Shown: positions 49,162 to 60,620 of the stretch, piece after piece | Position numbering within the stretch: the first letter of the stretch is position 1 | How the letters are laid out: each line of letters starts with the position of its first letter | Source of the DNA: Jacaranda mimosifolia | Lineage: Eukaryota > Streptophyta > Magnoliopsida > Lamiales > Bignoniaceae | Assembly (NCBI GenBank): GCA_018894105.1 | Contig: CM032125.1 | Span: forward strand, 35,387,032 to 35,451,031 | Reading direction: 5' to 3' | Length of the DNA: 64,000 nt | The notes under the pieces: model-generated | Seen by the model: only the letters and a program-made list of their open reading frames with translations | Database searches by the model: none | What the model was told of the DNA's origin: nothing | Made by a program: the position numbers and the translations under genes

Positions 49162-50324
49162 AGCTTATAAATATTGTAAAATATTTGATGAAATTTTAAA
49201 AAAAGCAAGGAACTTTTAATTTATTAATTACACTTTACCCCTTAAACTATTGTAGTAGTCGCATTTACCCCCATAAACTATAAAATGTAACAAAACCCCC
49301 CCTCCACATATGCAAACTACTAGGCTCTATTTGGTTGCGTATTTAGGTGAATTATGGAATATGTTTTGGATTAAGGTGTTATGAGAGTTAGATTTGGGGA
49401 ATGATCCAACCATTTGGTTTTTTGTTATATTTGGTAGTTTAGGAGGGTAAATGCAACTAGCACAATAGTTTAAGGGGGTAAACTATATTTAACCCTTTTT
49501 TAAATTAGTAAATATATTGATGATTACACCCTAATTAAAATGTTATCAAAATTATTTCAAATTTTACTTAATTGATTACTATTAATATTACTAATATAGA
49601 AAATTTAAAAAATATTTAATTAACAATGCATAATAATACGTTTATCCATTTGTTTGTTTGATTATAATTAAATAAAGTCTTATAATTAAAGAATATTATT
49701 TTTATTTTATAATTTTTATTCATTTCATCAAATTATTATGTCATAATAATTTTCTTAATTATAAATTTTTAAAAATTTACAATTAAATTAATTACACATC
49801 ACTTCACCACAATCATATAGCAATCCTCACAAATATATACATATATACACCAATTATCCATATATATTCACATATATTTATTAAATTTAAAAATACAATT
49901 TCACCAAATAAACCCAATAAAAAAGTTACTGATTTAACATTTACAGTAAAATTTGTCTCCTACAAAATAATTAAAAACAAACAATTCTATTTTTTGTATT
50001 TTTTCATAACAAAACCAAATGGTTGGATCATTCCCCAATTTTAACTCTCACAACACCTTAATCCAAAACATGTTCCATAATTCACTTAAAAATGCAACCA
50101 AACAGAGCCTAGTAGTTTACATATGGGGGGGGGGGGGGGGGGGTTGTTACATTTTATAGTTTACGGGGCTAAATGCGACTACTATAATAGTTTAAGGGGG
50201 CAAAGTGTAATTAACCCTTTAATTTAGTTTTAAGAATTTATCTTCTAAATAATTTCAGAGCTTATTTACAACTTTTAGAAATATTTTATAAGATATTCGA
50301 AGAAAAATTATCTAAATATCTTCT
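49162..50324. mobile_element. Harbinger-type MITE (CTTATAAG family) split by a foldback element
   Basis: The two parts, 49162-49223 and 50227-50324, together match the uninterrupted MITE at 52599-52847 in copy B. The shared left words are GCTTATAAAT and AATATTTGAT; the shared right words are TTATCTTCTAAATAATTT and TCTAAATATCTTCTTAAT. The gap is filled by the element at 49224-50217. The left end of the MITE is missing here. Confidence 0.7.
49224..50217. mobile_element. Mutator-like foldback element with 9-bp target duplication
   Basis: TTTAATTTA flanks it on both sides (49215-49223 and 50218-50226), a 9-bp duplication as in Mutator-like elements. The inverted arms are about 210 bp long (about 49224-49432 and 49995-50217). 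Their outer parts read TTAATTACACTTTACCCC on the left and GGGTTAATTACACTTTGCCC as reverse complement of the right, so the left end seems to have lost three Gs. The inner parts carry AGGCTCTGTTTGGTTGC-like sequence. A third partial copy of the terminus lies at about 49440-49500. No transposase frame. A G tract is at 50125-50143. Confidence 0.72.
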
Positions 50325-50973
50325 TAATATGATTTTTTCTCTTGATATAGACACATGCGCATCAATCGTTTCGTTAACATTCGAAACTTTATATATAAAT
50401 GTGAACACAAAAATTATCATTAATTATATAAAAAGTTTTACTATGTTACAATAATAGCTTCTATAAATTTCATAATGACAAAAATAGTCCTTTAAGTTGT
50501 TATTATTGATAATTAATTACATATTTATCGTGATAATGTGAATCTTGTCCTAAATTGTAGTGTGACTATCATCATTAACAACTTAAAATATAAATCTTGT
50601 CAGTAAAGAATCATATTGTAATAAAATTAAAAAAAATTATTATTTAAAAGTGTCATTATACAAAAATAAGAATTATTGTTACTTAATAAATATTATTAAT
50701 AACAATAAAATTCTAATTTGTTTTTGGTCCTTAATGTTATTTGGAGTGAGACATCTACTACTTCAGTTCAACAAGGTCATGGCCTAAATTTCCGTGCTAT
50801 ATTTTCTACCTAACTTTCCTTTGTTCTTGCACATAGTACAAACTTTAAGATCATCGTAGCATCGTCATGCAATCAAAATTGTAATATAGTTTATGTCTCT
50901 ACGTTACAACTTGTTTTATTTATTTATTTTTTGATTTATCCTGAATACGAAATGATTACAACATCGTGGGTGG

Positions 50974-51283
50974 AATGAATATTTAAACTCAAAATTTTAT
51001 TACACATTTAATTTTAAGATAAAATAATCAATAGAGATCGATCGCAATTAAAATAATCAATTTTATACAATCTTAAAAATGGTTACCTCTCACTTTTCAA
51101 GATACACCTCACCTCCTTATTCTCCAGAATGAATTGATATTTAAACTCAAAAATCTATTACATATTTAATTTCAAAATAAAATAATCAATAGAGATATAT
51201 CACAATCAAAATAATTAATTTTATACAATCTCAAAAATAGTTACCTCTCATTTTCCAACATACACCTCACCTCCTTATTCCGC
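50974..51283. repeat. 154-bp tandem repeat, two units, in copy B
   Basis: Units begin at 50974 and 51128 with AATGAATxxATATTTAAACTC and end in CACCTCACCTCCTTATTC. Copy A has three such units. Confidence 0.82.
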
Positions 51284-51475
51284 ATTATTTTTTCATTGTT
51301 ACCCACAAATAACGACAAAAGGTGGAAATTTTTGTATATTTTTATATTGATTCTTTTTATTCTAATAATTTCGATTTTCGAGTTAAAGTATATACCAAGG
51401 AAAGCATCAACGCTATCTTCTAAAGATTACAACTTTTGCTGCAAGAATCATGCTCACATTCTTGCATCCTCCCAT

Positions 51476-52165
51476 CACTACAAGAAAATATTCCTTCACT
51501 AACAAAAAGTTTGTGATAAAAAGAGTTCTATCATAATCCAAAGACAATTATGATGAATTTTTAATGGATTACTAACGAATTTAAAAAATAAAAAAATATA
51601 TATATTATGATACTTGTGATAGATATGAAAAATATATATTGATATGAAGAGTCGGTCATAAATTTTATAACTCCAAATATGATTCTACGATTTGTGATGG
51701 AAATTCTAACACAAAATTAGTGTTGTGACGTACTTTATTTTCATCATAAAACTAATACTGACAAAGCATATGGCTATATGCTAATGGATTTGTGAAATAA
51801 ATCAGTCACAAATTTAATAAAATCTATCATTTTGTGATGGATTAATTTCACAAATCCATTAATATATGCTTTGCCACTAATTAATTTTGTGACAAAAATA
51901 AAGTGCGTCACAAAACTAATTTTATAATAGAATTCCATTACAAATCGAATAATTATATTTAGAGTTATGAAATTTATGATGAACTCGTCATATTAATATA
52001 TATACTTCATATTCATCACAAGTATCATAACTAATATATATTTTTGTTCACTTTTTTTAAGTTTATTAGTAATTCATCAAAAATCCATCACAATTATCTT
52101 TAAACTATGACATAATCCTCTTTGTCATAAACTTTTCGTTAATGAAAGGGTGTTTTTTTATAGTG
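51476..52165. mobile_element. CACTA-type non-autonomous element in copy B
   Basis: Ends are intact: CACTACAAGAAAATATTCC on the left, TTTTTTATAGTG on the right, the defining CACTA...TAGTG termini. The arms are inverted repeats of about 130 bp. The centre repeats ACAAATTTAATAAAATC and CATTTTGTGATGGATT words. 690 bp, no protein. Three-base flanks are CAT and CAC, so a clean target duplication is not visible. Confidence 0.82.
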
Positions 52166-52598
52166 CACATATATATATATATAATTTCGGAATGATTGAT
52201 GAAATCAATTGAGAACAATCTATTTATATTTGTCTAATCATAAAATTAAGTCAAATAGTGCCAGAGGTCATTGCTAAGGTTAAATCAATGGAGACAGTAA
52301 AATTGTATAAGCAAAAAATCATCCTTTTTCTATATAAAAATTGAGGTATTTGTAGTTGGGTTTATATAGACATAACACATTAAAGCTCATGAGGTGGATA
52401 GGATAACGACATGTGTGCTAGATCAACGGCTAGGGAGCTGGGTTATGAACTTGGAATTAGGTTGAGTCGACCCAAGTAAAAGTATATGGATCCTATGATG
52501 CTTGGTCCTGTTTGATTATTAAGGGGCAAAATGATCATTTTTTATGCCTACGTACCTATATCGATATATATATATATATATTATAATCATTTATAAAA

Positions 52599-52847
52599 GA
52601 TGTTTAGGTGGGCTTATAAATAGTACAAAATATTTGATAAAATTTTAGAAAAGTTAAGAAACTCTTAGCTTATTTTTAAGAATTTAACAAAGTTCTTTAA
52701 CTATTAATCATATTTATAACAAAAAATTTACCATTATCAACATTTTATAAGTTCTAAAATTTTATCTTCTAAATAATTTGAGAGCTTATTTATAATTTTT
52801 AGAAATATTTTATAAGATATTTGAAGAAAATTTGTCTAAATATCTTC
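52599..52847. mobile_element. Harbinger-type MITE (CTTATAAG family) in copy B, uninterrupted
   Basis: Left end GATGTTTAGGTGGGC, and the reverse complement of the right end GAAGATATTTAGAC, in reverse orientation to 45927-46306. It is shorter than the 349-380 bp copies, so it has internal deletions. Confidence 0.6.
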
Positions 52848-52984
52848 TTAATCTAGTTTTTTCTATTTATATAGACACATGCATCAATGGTTCGTTAATA
52901 TTTGGAACTTCATACATATAAATGTGAATACAATACCCTCAATTTCTTCTTAAAACTAGTTTGAATGAAATACTCAAAATCTAT

Positions 52985-53270
52985 TTTGATTGAATTTCAT
53001 GTAATGTTTACTAAAATATATATAGGGTTGCTTTAATTTCACAAATATGAGATAAACCATACAAGTTTTCAATGTAAGGATGTAGCTTACAATTTTCACT
53101 CCTTCTATTTCATTAACATTTTATCACATATTTTATTTTAGAGCACATACAAATAAAATATGTATGTTAGAGTAGAAAAATCCCTTACTTCAATTCAAGA
53201 AGGCCATGGCCTAACCTGCACTGCTATTTTTCTCTGCCTAACTTCCCTTTTTGTTCTTGCACATATCACT
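52985..53270. repeat. Right-hand partial copy of the array unit
   Basis: Segment X (TTGAATTTCATGTAATG) is followed directly by AGGCCATGGCCTAAC and TTGTTCTTGCACATAT, the same words found at 47320-47390. It lacks the roughly 350 bp that separate these segments in copy A, so it may show the arrangement before a later insertion. Confidence 0.55.
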
Positions 53271-55541
53271 CCACCATATAGTTGATAATGGGGTGTAATT
53301 ATATCTGCTGGCCAAAAACTAAAAGCCAAAGAATGAATTGTGACAATTGTCCTCAAATTTAGTGAAAGAAATAATAAAAGCTTCAGCACTTTCAGGTGAC
53401 CAACCGTTCATACATATGCAAGAGGGGCACTTTCTCTATTCAAGAACTTGTGAAAACTTAAATTTATAGCCAATAGATTGCTTCTCAATAATCATTTTCT
53501 ACTTTGATATCATTTAGTATAAAAATTATTGTATTAAAATTTCTACTTTTTATCACTTTCTCACTTTACCATTTCAAGATCCTAACTTGGTTTCATCATT
53601 AATGGAATTCCACTTCAGATCTGAATCCTCTTTTCTCATGCAAATGCAATTGTTTCAGGTTTTAGGTATTAGGTTCGGTGGAGTTCTTGCTGAATTTTTT
53701 TGCATAAACCCTTTTAGGCCCAACAAAATCTACTCAGAATCCACTGAACTTTTCTTCTCTTTTCCTCTCTTTTGCATGTTTGTGTTTGTATAATGAAGTA
53801 AGATTAACATATTTTTATGTACTTCATCAAGAAAAAGGAAAAAGGAATTTTTTTTCCTTTTTTGGGATGTGTTGGGATGAAGTTTCTTGGGCAGTTCTCT
53901 TTATCCTTATTACAGCTAAATATCCGTTGTATTATGGTGGGCAGTCTTGCTTTTAATTTGCTTTTCTTGTAATTCTTGTTATTATACCACAAAAAAAATG
54001 ATAAACCCTCTTTGATTTCAGGCTTAATCTAGTGATTGAAAACCTTAATTTTCGCCCACAATTTCAAGAATTCAGATAATATGGCCTGGCTAGCTAGGAT
54101 CATTTTGGGGAACTCCCAAAGAATATATTATTTCTTTAATTTCAAGAAAAACAAATGTGACCCCCCACTGGTGGGTGATAGGATTTAATGAATATTTAAT
54201 TCCTCTCTCTCCGTGTATGTACAGAATAATTTTTTTTTGTGGATATTTGCATCTGTTTATAACTTTTCAAGCTTCGCTGTATGTGGGGACTTCCTTTGTC
54301 TCTCTGCATTTTTGCATCACACATTTGACTAAATGATTGTGTGGTTGATGATGATGGTGATATGGTTGCTGTGATATTTTCCAATTCTTTAAAACCTAAC
54401 TGTGGCTATGTGTTTTGTGAGGCAATATTAAAACCTCTCAATGTTTATGTCATTTGAAATTTTTTCCCTTGAGGAAGATCTTCTTGCGTCAAATGTAGCT
54501 TTCAATAAGGTTGAAAAATAGATTGATCTTAAATATGTTATTCCCTTTTGTCATTTATTTCTTAATAGTCCTACTTACATAAGTACTTTTATTCACTGAT
54601 ATTGTACAGAAGCTGAAAATATCCGGGAATATAACTTGGTGTCATCCATGTACTAGTTGGCATTTTGTGACATCCTTAAATTGTGTCATATCAATGTACT
54701 TACTACTTAGAAATTAGTAAATTGTTTAGTTTTTAAATCATTTGTTAGGCCAAATGTTTGGAGAACTTGGAGTCTTAGTAGCTGTCAGGAACCTACGCCG
54801 TCTATTCTTGACAGCAGGAAATAAATAATGGGGCTAGATTGGCCCTGTCCATATAAACAAACTAAAAAAGCAGTTTCTTAAAACATTTTATATGCAAGAC
54901 TGTTCTTTCCCTGTTATGCATGTAATAATGTGTTTAAAGATTTACTGTAGTAACTTTGAGGTTTGTTTAGGTATGGTATCAAAATTGTGTTTTACTGCCA
55001 GTCAAATCATTTGCCAAAACTAATAAAGATGTAAGAACATTTTACGCCGTACTTATCTTGATGAAGTTAAGAGGTCTCATTCTCAATCTTGAATTTCTTG
55101 ATTTTCAAAGTTGCCGGTTACATATTGTGTTTATACGTTGATCTGCTTATTAGTTGTCCGGTACAAGTAGTCAAACCTTAAAAAGACAAAGACATCTGTG
55201 GCCAAGGCAAATTATTCAAACCCGTATCTGATTTGCTTACCTAACAATGCTTTGTTCTAATCAATCTGCTAGAACTTTATCCTCTCCTTTTTTTGTTTGA
55301 TATGGTTTTTGAGTTTGAAGTGTGTCATTGTCATTAGTGGCAGCTGTTTCTGTTCATCTTTAGTGGACTGACGTACAGCTTCCAAGAAAATTGCTTGCTA
55401 AATAATGCTATAAATATTGCTTCAGGCTGCCTCAGTATATGCATCCCAGAAAAGTTAGCTGTTAGAAAAGAACACTACCAGTGATTGAACTTCTGCATTG
55501 CTTCCCAAAAATCAACAATTAGCAGAGAAATAGAGTTGAAG
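53271..55541. other. Upstream region and probable 5' leader of the anion channel gene
   Basis: Less repeat-rich than the DNA to its left. I see no independent gene. ORFs at 53195-53389, 53587-53793, 53804-53992 and 54196-54384 are unrecognised. The promoter and untranslated exons of the SLAH3-like gene must lie here. Confidence 0.4.
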
Positions 55542-55785
55542 GTAAGCTTCAAGATTTTGCTCTCTTACATATCTGTTTGTTAGATGTACAAAGATTCGTG
55601 AGCCAAATGCATAGTTATAAACTGTTTTGGTTGAATAAGAATGATACACGTAGTTAACTATATCCTAAATATGGATGGCTTTGAATCATTTTCTTAAACT
55701 GATCTAGTTTCATCTTTTTTTATTATCTAATCTAATCAAATATTTCGAGATTTATATCTGATAGATTGTCGAAAAAACATTATAG
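55542..55785 (+). other. Probable intron in the 5' UTR of the SLAH3-like gene
   Basis: A strong donor (GAAG|GTAAGC at 55541/55542) and an acceptor (ACATTATAG|GTGC at 55785/55786) lie just upstream of the start codon at 55802. This is inferred from splice signals only. Confidence 0.35.
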
Positions 55786-55801
55786 GTGCTACTGATTTGT
55801 G

Positions 55802-58096
55802 ATGGAGAATAGCAAACAGAATCATTTGGGAAAGGAAACTTCCCACGAAGTGCTCCCATCATTGATCAAAGCTATTACTGCAAATGAGGTGGCTGGTTTT
55901 GATAATGTTAAGGAGCATGATGACTTGAAATCAACTGGTTTTGGTCCTTTGAGAATCTCAGTTTTTGTAAGAAATCTTTGATTCTGGGATGGTTTATATA
56001 TTTAATCCAAATCAGCCTTCTCATTGACCTTTTGGCACGCATATTTGTTGTTTATGATTATCAGGGGATAGAGGCAGCTGCGATGGAGAAAGAAAACAAT
56101 CTTTCTAAGCCACAAAGGACTCATTCTGTTTCCATTAGCATGCCGTCTTCTCCTGTTGAAGCTCATTTGGACAGCACGAATAGAGTTCTCTTCACAGATG
56201 ACGAGACAATTTTGGGAAATGATACTAATTCTGCTGCTGCACATAAAAATGTTGGTACTCAGACAAAACAGGCTAAGTTCTATTCTCAACCAATGCCTAA
56301 AGGTTCTGCACTTAATGAGGCCATTGCCAGTGGAAATTCTTCCAACCTTCCACTAAGGCATCCTAGGATTGATCATTTGAAAGACAAAAGATTCGACTCT
56401 TTCAAGACATGGTCTGGAAAACTCGAGAGACAATTATCAAATTTGCGTGGGAATCATCAGGAAAATGAGCAAGAACCCCAGACTCAGCAGCCTGCAGAAT
56501 TCGTAAGTTTTCCTGTGGACAGATACTTTGATGCCCTGGAGGGACCAGAATTGGACACACTAAGGGTAAGTATTTTGCTTTGCAATGGTCTAGCTGAAGA
56601 ATTTTGATGTTATCTTAAGCTGAAAATTGTTTTTTTTTTACTACAGGCTTCTGAAGAAATACTTCTCCCAGAAGACAAGAAATGGCCATTCCTTCTAAGA
56701 TTTCCAATCTCTTCCTTCGGTATCTGTCTTGGTGTTAGCAGCCAAGCCATAATGTGGAAAGTCCTTGCATCCTCTGCATCTACAAAGTTCCTCCATGTCA
56801 CTCCAGATATAAACCTTGTCCTATGGTTCATATCAGTTGCTCTTGTCCTAATTGTGGCTTTTGTTTATGCCCTCAAAATCATATTCTACTTTGAAGCGGT
56901 TCGTCGTGAGTATTACCACCCGATACGAGTGAACTTCTTCTTTGCTCCATCCATCGCCCTTCTGTTCTTGGCTATTGGAGCTCCACCATCAGTTGCTCAA
57001 ACTTTACACCACTCTCTTTGGTACATTCTTATGACACCAATCTTCTGTCTGGAGCTTAAGATATACGGACAATGGATGTCTGGAGGACAACGGAGGCTGT
57101 CTAAAGTTGCAAATCCCTCTAATCATCTCTCTGTAGTTGGAAATTTCGTCGGTGCATTGCTTGGAGCATCAATGGGGCTAAAAGAAGGGCCAATATTCTT
57201 CTTTGCTGTTGGACTGGCTCATTACACAGTCTTATTCGTTACTCTTTATCAACGACTCCCAACAAACGAGACGCTCCCAAAGGAACTCCACCCGGTTTTC
57301 TTTCTGTTTGTTGCTGCACCTAGTGTTGCCTCAATGGCTTGGGCCAACATTCAAGGATCCTTTGATTATGGATCAAGAATTGCTTTTTTCATCGCCATGT
57401 TCCTTTACTTCTCACTGGTTGGTTCCTTTTATCTCTTCCATTTAGCTGACATTACAGATTAGTCTGGTCAGATCAAAAGTGAACTTCAACTACTAACTGA
57501 TCTAATCTGTTTCCATTTTCTTTTACTTTCTTCAGGCCGTTCGTGTTAACTTCTTCCGTGGCTTCAGGTATATTCATATCTTTTGGCATCAATGGAACGA
57601 GTTAAATTAAATCATCCAAATATAGTTGAACTTTTTCCTGAAAATTGCTCCATTTGTCATGTACAGATTCTCATTGGCATGGTGGGCTTACACTTTTCCA
57701 ATGACCGGTGCTGCCATTGCGACAAGCAAGTACTCAAATGTAGTAACAAGCGCGATCACCAAGTGTTTATCTGTTGTCCTCTGCACGGTTGCTACAGTTA
57801 CAGTTACAGCACTGCTTGTGACGACTATTATCCATGCCTTCATACTCAGAGACCTATTCCCAAATGATATTGCCATTGCGATTAGTGAGAGGAGGCCTAA
57901 AACGACCCGGAGTTGGTACCATAGACGATCCGGCAGCTCAGACACTAACATTGAGAGGTACCTTAAGTATTCAAATTCAGATGAAAAAGATATTGAAGCT
58001 TCTATTAGTCCTCCAAGTTCAACTAACCAAGAATCCGTTCGTTCTGTTCTGAATGATGTTCAAATCCATCGCTCTCATAAGGCTACCGAACCATGA
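55802..58096 (+). CDS. SLAH3: S-type (slow) anion channel, SLAH3/SLAH2-like
   Basis: Five coding exons (55802-55966, 56065-56565, 56647-57417, 57536-57567, 57667-58096), phase kept, 632 aa, like Arabidopsis SLAH3 (about 635). The start is the ATG of MENSKQNHLGKE. About 234 hydrophilic cytosolic residues precede the first membrane helix, a long N-terminus typical of SLAH2/SLAH3 and a target of regulatory kinases. The membrane domain of ten helices begins WPFLLRFPISSFGICLG and includes YYHPIRVNFFFAPSIALLFL, GNFVGALLGASMGLKEGP and VNFFRGFRFSLAWWAYTFPM. The F in MFLYFSL (about residue 474) lies where the pore-gating Phe of SLAC1 lies. A basic tail (KTTRSWYHRRS) and a Ser-rich end follow. Family members pass nitrate and chloride at the plasma membrane in guard cells and roots. 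SLAH3 rather than SLAH2 is my preference, not proven. A tiny 32-bp exon is easily missed. Confidence 0.92.
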
Positions 58097-58233
58097 AACT
58101 TCAGAGGACTTCGGGAAGTTTTGCCACTCCTATCAAGAGAGGAGCTCTCTATAGTTTTGAGAGTCCCAATGAACTTGATTTGGTTAGATTTTGTGGATAT
58201 GTTTAGTGTTCATATCAAATGATTTTATGGCTT

Positions 58234-58239
58234 AATAAA
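58234..58239 (+). terminator. Polyadenylation signal of the SLAH3-like gene
   Basis: AATAAA lies 138 bases after the stop codon, a normal 3' UTR length in plants. Confidence 0.5.
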
Positions 58240-59310
58240 GATCTTTTCTGGTAAAAATGGATATATCGTAAGAACTTTTATTGTTAACTTTTTATCTTCT
58301 TTTTTTTTTTGGTAAAAAACGATTTGAGTTTGGCACAAATCCATACCTAAATGAATAATAAATGAAACACTTCTCTATTACAAAATAATTGTATCAACTT
58401 TGAACAAAAGCATAAAACAAGAAGACTAGTATTAGACAACTATTTACCTAACCAATTAATGTTTGTAATGGACCCTTTTTCCAAATTCAACAAATGTTTG
58501 ATTCACCAGAGGCTCTGAACTATGAAGCAAGAAAGCATTTTCAAATCCATGTTGTCTTGTGAATCTTAATAAAAAACTTTTGACTATTCTTCCAATATAA
58601 GGTAATGAACAAATTTTTGGTCTTTTGCCCATGTTTGTACTAAAGTGTCTCATTGCTGCTGCAAGTGATGATGTCCTTTTGAACTTTTTAAAGATAAATT
58701 TTAATTTGATTCTTGACTCAAATTGCGTTATCTAGTTCTGATTATATCTTTTGATTTTTTAATACGGCCAATATAAGTATCAATTAATGCAATCAAAGAG
58801 TAGGTATCAAAATCTTGTTACCCTTACCTTGTGACCAAACATGATCAAACTTTTGGGTTACATTACAAGACAAGTTGCAAAACCTTCCAATGTCCTATCT
58901 ATAAGGCTAGAATGATGGAATAAGAATTTTGAGAAGAGAAAGGGCAAAAGAGGAATTTAACTCACATGAAGTTAGAATGTTTATTCTAATTGTGTTGAAG
59001 AAATAATATTGTGGAATTGAAGGGAATTAATTTTCGAAGAGAGGCTGAATTATTAGTTTGTCGTACTCATATTCACAGTCAAATCTGATTTTATTTCAAC
59101 GCAAACCCCTGTATAAATATAAGTTGATTGATTTGAAGAGAATTTTTTCTATACTCAAATTTTGAATTGTGTTGTAAATGTATAGATTACGTGGAAATTA
59201 GTATAACTAAGTGAGAGTGTGTGACTTTGATTATACTTTTATTTTCTAGATTTCATTTCTTCTATTCAATTGCCTATAAGAATATATGTATTCAAGATGG
59301 AATCTTAAGC
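58240..59310. other. AT-rich intergenic DNA
   Basis: No gene seen; the minus-strand ORF at 58456-58653 is unrecognised. Confidence 0.4.
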
Positions 59311-59313
59311 TAT

Positions 59314-59754
59314 GGCTTTGTTTGGTTGTAAACTTCCAATGTATTTTTTAACTCCCAAAATTTAAATAAACAAACACTACACATTTCTCAATTCCACTCC
59401 CAAAATACAAAATTTATTCCAAAAAAATCCCTACTATCCCCAACTCCACACCATTTCCTAAGGCACCACACATTCTTTCATAATTACAAATATATACATA
59501 TACTACCACTCATACAATCTATATATACACATATATAAATAATTTTAAAATATTCATTTCACCCCCAAACCCAACAAAAAAGTCATTAATGTGACATCTT
59601 ATCCCCCCAAAACACAAACAAACAAACCATTTTTTCCCAATTTATTCTCCCAAAATACAAACAAACAACTATCACATTTCTCAATCCCACTACCCAAAAT
59701 TCATTCTCCCAAAATATTTTGGTAGAATGTCCCAATTCATAACCAAACATATCC
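59314..59754. mobile_element. MITE related to 16495-16980
   Basis: Left end GGCTTTGTTTGGTTG, reverse complement of right end GGATATGTTTGGTTATG. TAT flanks both ends (59311-59313 and 59755-59757). The interior has many CTCCCAAAAT and CAAACAAAC words, complementary to the words in 16495-16980. Confidence 0.58.
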
Positions 59755-60054
59755 TATGTATTTGTAAATTTCCTACCACATCCTTCACATAAGTGCAATG
59801 GCCATTGTTGTGACACCCAATTCCATCCTCAGTGGTAACAAGTGGCTTGGTCCCCCATTTTATATGTTGGAATAGCAACAAAGTAAATCTAGTCATAAGC
59901 CCATACTTGGTTAAGCGGCTGCTTCAAGAGAAAGGGCAATTCAATAAAGAAGACAACTTTTTGAAAAGCACCAAATTTTTTGGTCATTCTTATCCAATTA
60001 TGATTTTGGTACCACATAGGTGAAGAAAAAGGGTAATGGTTGTAATTTTCAATA

Positions 60055-60081
60055 TGTGTGTGTGTGTGTGTGTGTGTGTGT
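60055..60081. repeat. GT microsatellite
   Basis: Uninterrupted TG/GT dinucleotide repeat of about 13 units in a gene-free stretch. Confidence 0.9.
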
Positions 60082-60279
60082 TTATATTGAATTCAGTGAT
60101 AATTTTGATATTATTACTTGATGTCGTGGTATTAATTATTTTTTTAAGTTAATTGAGTTGTTTTATCATAAATTCTTTGACCTAATCATCTAGTCAAAGA
60201 ATGCAACAATGCATATACTATTGGATATTAATGACAATAGAAACAAAACACTTAACTCAATCCATTTGAAAATTCATAT

Positions 60280-60620
60280 GGTCCGTTTGGTTTTATTTTT
60301 ATTTCTATTATTTTAAAAATATTGGAAAGTAGTTAGTGAAAATGAGTTGAAAATAAATATGTATTTGCATAAATTGTTCGAAAAGTAATTATTATACTAG
60401 TTTTAGTAGGTAGTAGGTAGTAGGTAGAGAGATAGGAATAATAAAATAGAGAGAAAAAATATATAGGGTATTGGAAGAAAATATATAGGTTATTGAGATA
60501 TGTATTTTGAAAATAAAAATAAAAATGATATCGAGTAAAAATATATAAAAAAACAATATATTTATTTTTAAAATAGTAAAAAATGTGAAAAGGAGTTTCG
60601 AAAATGAAACCAAACGGCCC
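60280..60620. mobile_element. MITE of the TTTGGTTTTA-end group
   Basis: Left end GGTCCGTTTGGTTTTA, reverse complement of right end GGGCCGTTTGGTTTCA. It includes a small TAGTAGG repeat at about 60405-60428. A clean target duplication is not evident. Similar in its right half to 16225-16458. Confidence 0.6.

Larger units (their letters stand above)
46957..50405. repeat. Array copy A of a head-to-tail duplication
   Basis: Starts AAATTATCATTAATT and runs to the matching start of copy B at about 50408. Landmarks in common order with copy B: GGAGTGAGACATCTACTACT (47293 against about 50743), GGCCTAAATTTCCGTGC (47330 against 50781, offset 3451), the 154-bp repeat, the CACTA element (48167 against 51476, offset 3309), GATTGATGAAATCAAT, GGTGGATAGGATAACG, and a MITE end. 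Copy A is longer because of one extra 154-bp unit and a nested 994-bp foldback element. It is missing about 150 bp present in copy B just left of the MITE. ORFs inside are noncoding. Confidence 0.82.
50408..52930. repeat. Array copy B of the head-to-tail duplication
   Basis: Begins AAAATTATCATTAATT directly after copy A ends, and ends at about ATAAATGTGAATACAA, matching the end of copy A (ATAAATGTGAACACAA near 50400). It carries two 154-bp units, a better preserved CACTA element and an uninterrupted MITE. No gene. Confidence 0.82.

Noticed and set aside
45563..53270. Reading the repeated units as a CRISPR-like or satellite centromere array
   Set aside because: The units are kilobase-sized, few and diverged, contain transposons, and lie in a plant nuclear genome next to ordinary genes.
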